DNA from: Sphingomonas sp.
Lineage (GTDB): Bacteria > Pseudomonadota > Alphaproteobacteria > Sphingomonadales > Sphingomonadaceae
Direction: 5' to 3'
DNA length: 45,530 nucleotides
NCBI GenBank assembly: GCA_013816595.1
Contig: JACDEB010000006.1
Location: forward strand, 1-45,530
The notes under the pieces are model-generated. The model saw nothing but the letters and a program-made list of their open reading frames with translations, had not been told where the DNA came from and searched no databases. The position numbers were made by a program, and so were the translations under genes. Positions 43,323 to 45,530 of this stretch are shown here, piece after piece; positions within the stretch are counted from its first letter, which is position 1, and every line of letters begins with the position of its first letter.

Positions 43323-44141
43323 TCATCCCTTGTCCTTCGCTTTTTTCAAGGCTTCGCGAACCGCCGTGTTGGTGGCCTCCTTTTCCCGTTCGCGGTCCAT
43401 GGCCTCGGTAAAGCTGGCCGCGAACAGGCCGGTGGGCAGTGCAATCAGCATGACCCCCATGATCGCGATTACTCCGGCGAGGAACTTGCCCAGAGGCGTA
43501 ATCGGGAAGGTGTCGCCGTAGCCGACGGTGGTCAACGTGATGATTGCCCACCACATGGCGCGCGGAATGCTGCCGAATTTGTCCGGCTGGGCGTCGCCTT
43601 CGGCCCAGTAGAGAAGCGAGCCGGCGGTCAGGATCATCACCAGCAACATCCCGAGGATCAGCCCGAATTCCTGGCGTTTCTGGATGAAGGCTTCGCGCAG
43701 CAGCACCCAGGCTTTGGACGTCCGGCCGAGTTTGGCCAGCCGAAGCATCCGCAACACACGGAAGAAACGCAGCATCAGGCTTGGCGCGCCGCCGAACGCG
43801 AACAAAGCGGGGATGATCGCGAGCAGATCGATGATCGCGATCGGGGTCATCATGTAGCGGAGACGCGGGAAGCGATATTTGGCGAAGCGCGGATTTTCGA
43901 CCTCGACCCACGCCCGAGCGATATATTCGATGAGGAAAATGATCCCGATCGAGAATTCGACATTGTTCAACAGGCGCTCGCGGCCGTTGGAAATCACCGG
44001 CTCGGTGTCGATCACCGCCTCGATCACCGCGAAGACGATGAGAATGATCAGGCCGAAATTGACCGGCGACAGCCCCTTGCCCGGCCAGGCCGAGGGTTCG
44101 AGCTGGCGATAGGCCAGTTTGCGAAGTTGGATCAGCCCCAT
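43323..44141 (-). CDS. Voltage-gated K+ channel family protein
   Basis: A 272-residue ion transport protein. Six helices are visible: FGLIILIVFAVIEAVIDTE, FSIGIIFLIEYIARAW, MMTPIAIIDLLAIIPALFAF, a voltage-sensor helix MLRFFRVLRMLRLAKLGR with arginines every third residue, and LILGMLLVMILTAGSLLYW. The pore loop follows with selectivity filter TTVGYGD, then IAIMGVMLIALPTGLFAASF. A short charged tail (MDREREKEATNTAVREALKK) follows. ATG 44141 has GGGGGA just upstream; the ATG at 44183 adds a non-conserved lead. Family members conduct K+ across the inner membrane. Upstream is the XpaC-like gene (82-base gap) and downstream the PDZ sensor. Confidence 0.9.
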   Translation of the reverse strand: MGLIQLRKLAYRQLEPSAWPGKGLSPVNFGLIILIVFAVIEAVIDTEPVISNGRERLLNNVEFSIGIIFLIEYIARAWVEVENPRFAKYRFPRLRYMMTPIAIIDLLAIIPALFAFGGAPSLMLRFFRVLRMLRLAKLGRTSKAWVLLREAFIQKRQEFGLILGMLLVMILTAGSLLYWAEGDAQPDKFGSIPRAMWWAIITLTTVGYGDTFPITPLGKFLAGVIAIMGVMLIALPTGLFAASFTEAMDREREKEATNTAVREALKKAKDKG

Positions 44142-44223
44142 CTGATTCCCCCGATGCGTCGCGCAATTGCGGTGCAAGTGCAAAGGTCAAACTGCACGGG
44201 GACGCGCTCCCCTGCAATGGGTT

Positions 44224-45012
44224 TCAATTGTCGAGCGGTTGTTCGCCGTAGCGCGATTCGATGAACCGGCCCTGGGTTTCGAACGCTGCAAGGTCACCCT
44301 TGGCCAGTCGTTCGCCGGTTTCGTCGAGTGCCTCGCGTCCGGCGCGAAGCGCATCGACCAGCCGCTGGTCGACGCTGATCCCATCATTGTCATGATCCCC
44401 GCGATAGCCCGCGGGGACCGCAAGATAATGATCGATCAAATTGGGCAGATGCTTGCCCATCAGCCGCCGCGCATCCTGCGCCGCGGGTTCGAGCGGATCG
44501 ATTCGCTCGAGCGTAGGCTTGAGGTTGGGCAACGCCGCAAGCATCAGATCGACCTCCGACTGGGCCGGAGCCGGAAGCATCGCGCGCGCGCGATAGAGGT
44601 AGGAATCGAGTCGCTCGACCAGGACCGCGCTAGGCAAATCGGGGGCCGGAAGGGCGGGAGCCGATGACCGCCTCGACGAGGCCACGGCAAGGCCGACGAG
44701 GATTACACCGGCGGCGATCGCGAGGATCAGGCCGAACAGCCCGATCGGATTGACGAAACCGACGACCATGGTCGCGATCCACACCGCGAGGATGGCGAGG
44801 CCGACGCGCTTGGTGGTTCGCCCGAGCCCGGCATTGAGCCGCCGCCGCTCGCGCTGGGCGGCTGCCCGGGCGACCCCATCGCGTGAGGCCGAGCGGGCGA
44901 GCACATCGTCGGTGCGGGCGATCGAGCGGTCGGTCTTGACCGAAATCGCCGAGGCGCGCTCGAAGCTGTCTTCGGCGAGCGCGAACACGCGTCCAATATC
45001 GTTAGGGCTCAT
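44224..45012 (-). CDS. XpaC-like membrane protein, TelA partner
   Basis: A 262-residue protein with a charged N-terminal region (about 1-70), two membrane helices (GLAILAVWIATMVVGFV about 71-87; IGLFGLILAIAAGVILVGLA about 90-109) and a helical C-terminal domain (SYLYRARAMLPAPAQSEVDL, ALPNLKPTLERIDPL, ARRLMGKHLPNLIDHYLAVP). The last part has the pattern of the XpaC family (5-bromo-4-chloroindolyl phosphate hydrolysis family), which is commonly encoded beside TelA. It begins 9 bases after telA here. Function is unknown; the pair has been linked to resistance to tellurite, lantibiotics and cell-wall stress in other bacteria. Confidence 0.7.
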   Translation of the reverse strand: MSPNDIGRVFALAEDSFERASAISVKTDRSIARTDDVLARSASRDGVARAAAQRERRRLNAGLGRTTKRVGLAILAVWIATMVVGFVNPIGLFGLILAIAAGVILVGLAVASSRRSSAPALPAPDLPSAVLVERLDSYLYRARAMLPAPAQSEVDLMLAALPNLKPTLERIDPLEPAAQDARRLMGKHLPNLIDHYLAVPAGYRGDHDNDGISVDQRLVDALRAGREALDETGERLAKGDLAAFETQGRFIESRYGEQPLDN

Positions 45013-45021
45013 TTCTAAGCG

Positions 45022-45530
45022 TCACTTGGCCTCAAGCGCCTCGAACGGCGAGCTCTGGCTTTCGAGCTTGCCCTGGGCGACGCCCTCGGCGCGGGCAATA
45101 TAGCCCTTCGATTTCTCGACTTCCGTGCCCAGAGTGGCGACCGTCTGCTTCATGTTTTCGAGCGCCGCCAGTTTGAACGCGTCGATCTGATCCATCGTGT
45201 CGTAGATGTTCTGGAACGCCCGCTGAAGCGTTTCGAGCGGGATGGTCGAACTTGCCGCCTGCTCGTGGATCGCTGCCGATTGCGTCTTGAGCAGCTCGCC
45301 GGTGGTGTCGATCATGCTCGCGGTGGTGGTGTTGAGCGCGCTGACCTGTTCGAGCACCAGCCGCTGGTTCGACATCGCCGAGGCGACGGTGACCGCGGTT
45401 CGAAGCGCCGAAACGGTGGTGGTCGAGGCGCGATCGACCCCTTTGACCAGCTCGACATTGTTCTTCTTGACCAGATCGAGCGCGAGATAGCCCTGGACCG
45501 TGACCGCCATCTGGGTGAGCAGATCGGTGG
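45022..45530 (-). CDS. telA: Toxic anion resistance protein TelA, C-terminal part
   Basis: The gene enters from the right edge, so only the last about 169 residues are present. The sequence DLLTQMAVTVQGYLALDLVK, NNVELVKGVDRASTTTVSAL and AVTVASAMSNQRLVLEQVSA is the diagnostic TelA/KlaA C-terminal core. A long helical tail ends SQSSPFEALEAK. TelA-family proteins are cytoplasmic, coiled-coil-rich and membrane-associated; the mechanism of tellurite resistance is unsettled. The XpaC-like gene follows after 9 bases. The N-terminal half and promoter lie outside the window. Confidence 0.88.
   Translation of the reverse strand, partial: TDLLTQMAVTVQGYLALDLVKKNNVELVKGVDRASTTTVSALRTAVTVASAMSNQRLVLEQVSALNTTTASMIDTTGELLKTQSAAIHEQAASSTIPLETLQRAFQNIYDTMDQIDAFKLAALENMKQTVATLGTEVEKSKGYIARAEGVAQGKLESQSSPFEALEAK

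Overview
The window is dense, GC-rich bacterial chromosome with short intergenic gaps and many ATGA/GTGA gene overlaps. Gene content points to an alphaproteobacterium of the order Sphingomonadales (Sphingomonas/Erythrobacter-like): a LOV-HTH photoreceptor very like Erythrobacter EL222, a tonB-exbB-exbD-exbD cluster with a TonB N-terminus of sphingomonad type, DUF1285-Nudix-CCA-transferase gene order, and a lepB-rnc-era run. This placement is inferred from recalled protein features, not from a search. No tRNA, rRNA, CRISPR array, prophage or insertion sequence was seen.

Layout. 1-9.4 kb: GNAT acetyltransferase and Ada divergent; a secreted TPR metallopeptidase gene interrupted by an in-frame TAG; a CPBP membrane protease; priA, purC and an S9 peptidase on the minus strand. 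9.4-11.4 kb: two tiny conserved-looking genes divergent from a GcvA-type LysR regulator, then a proline-rich reading frame with no usable start. 11.4-16.2 kb: parC, a GGDEF-EAL gene broken by two single-base losses, and the LOV-HTH regulator. 16.2-19.7 kb: cca, Nudix and DUF1285 on minus, divergent from a pteridine-reductase-like SDR and folB. 19.9-22.4 kb: energy-transduction operon with a frameshifted tonB. 22.5-27.9 kb: glmU-glmS (UDP-GlcNAc supply), a hydrolase, a GFA protein and alanine racemase. 27.8-30.4 kb: nth, dapB, DUF72 and a thioesterase on minus. 30.4-33.6 kb: sirtuin, a palindromic repeat, era-rnc-lepB. 33.7-39.3 kb: pgi, gor, a PYROXD2-like oxidoreductase and a CoA transferase. 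39.3-45.5 kb: a run of seven minus-strand genes for envelope proteins (TelA, XpaC-like, K+ channel-like, kinase-less PDZ sensor, surface-antigen-like, ClpP-like exported protein, an unknown exported protein).

Two themes stand out. First, four lesions (one TAG, three single-base losses) hit three otherwise well-conserved genes; this is either active gene decay or a consensus-sequence error problem, and read-level checks would separate the two. Second, the 39-45 kb envelope cluster combines membrane sensing, ion conduction and periplasmic proteolysis genes in one apparent operon whose intrinsic terminator lies inside the coding sequence of the convergent CoA-transferase gene. It is the best candidate here for an undescribed system, but its joint function is inference.
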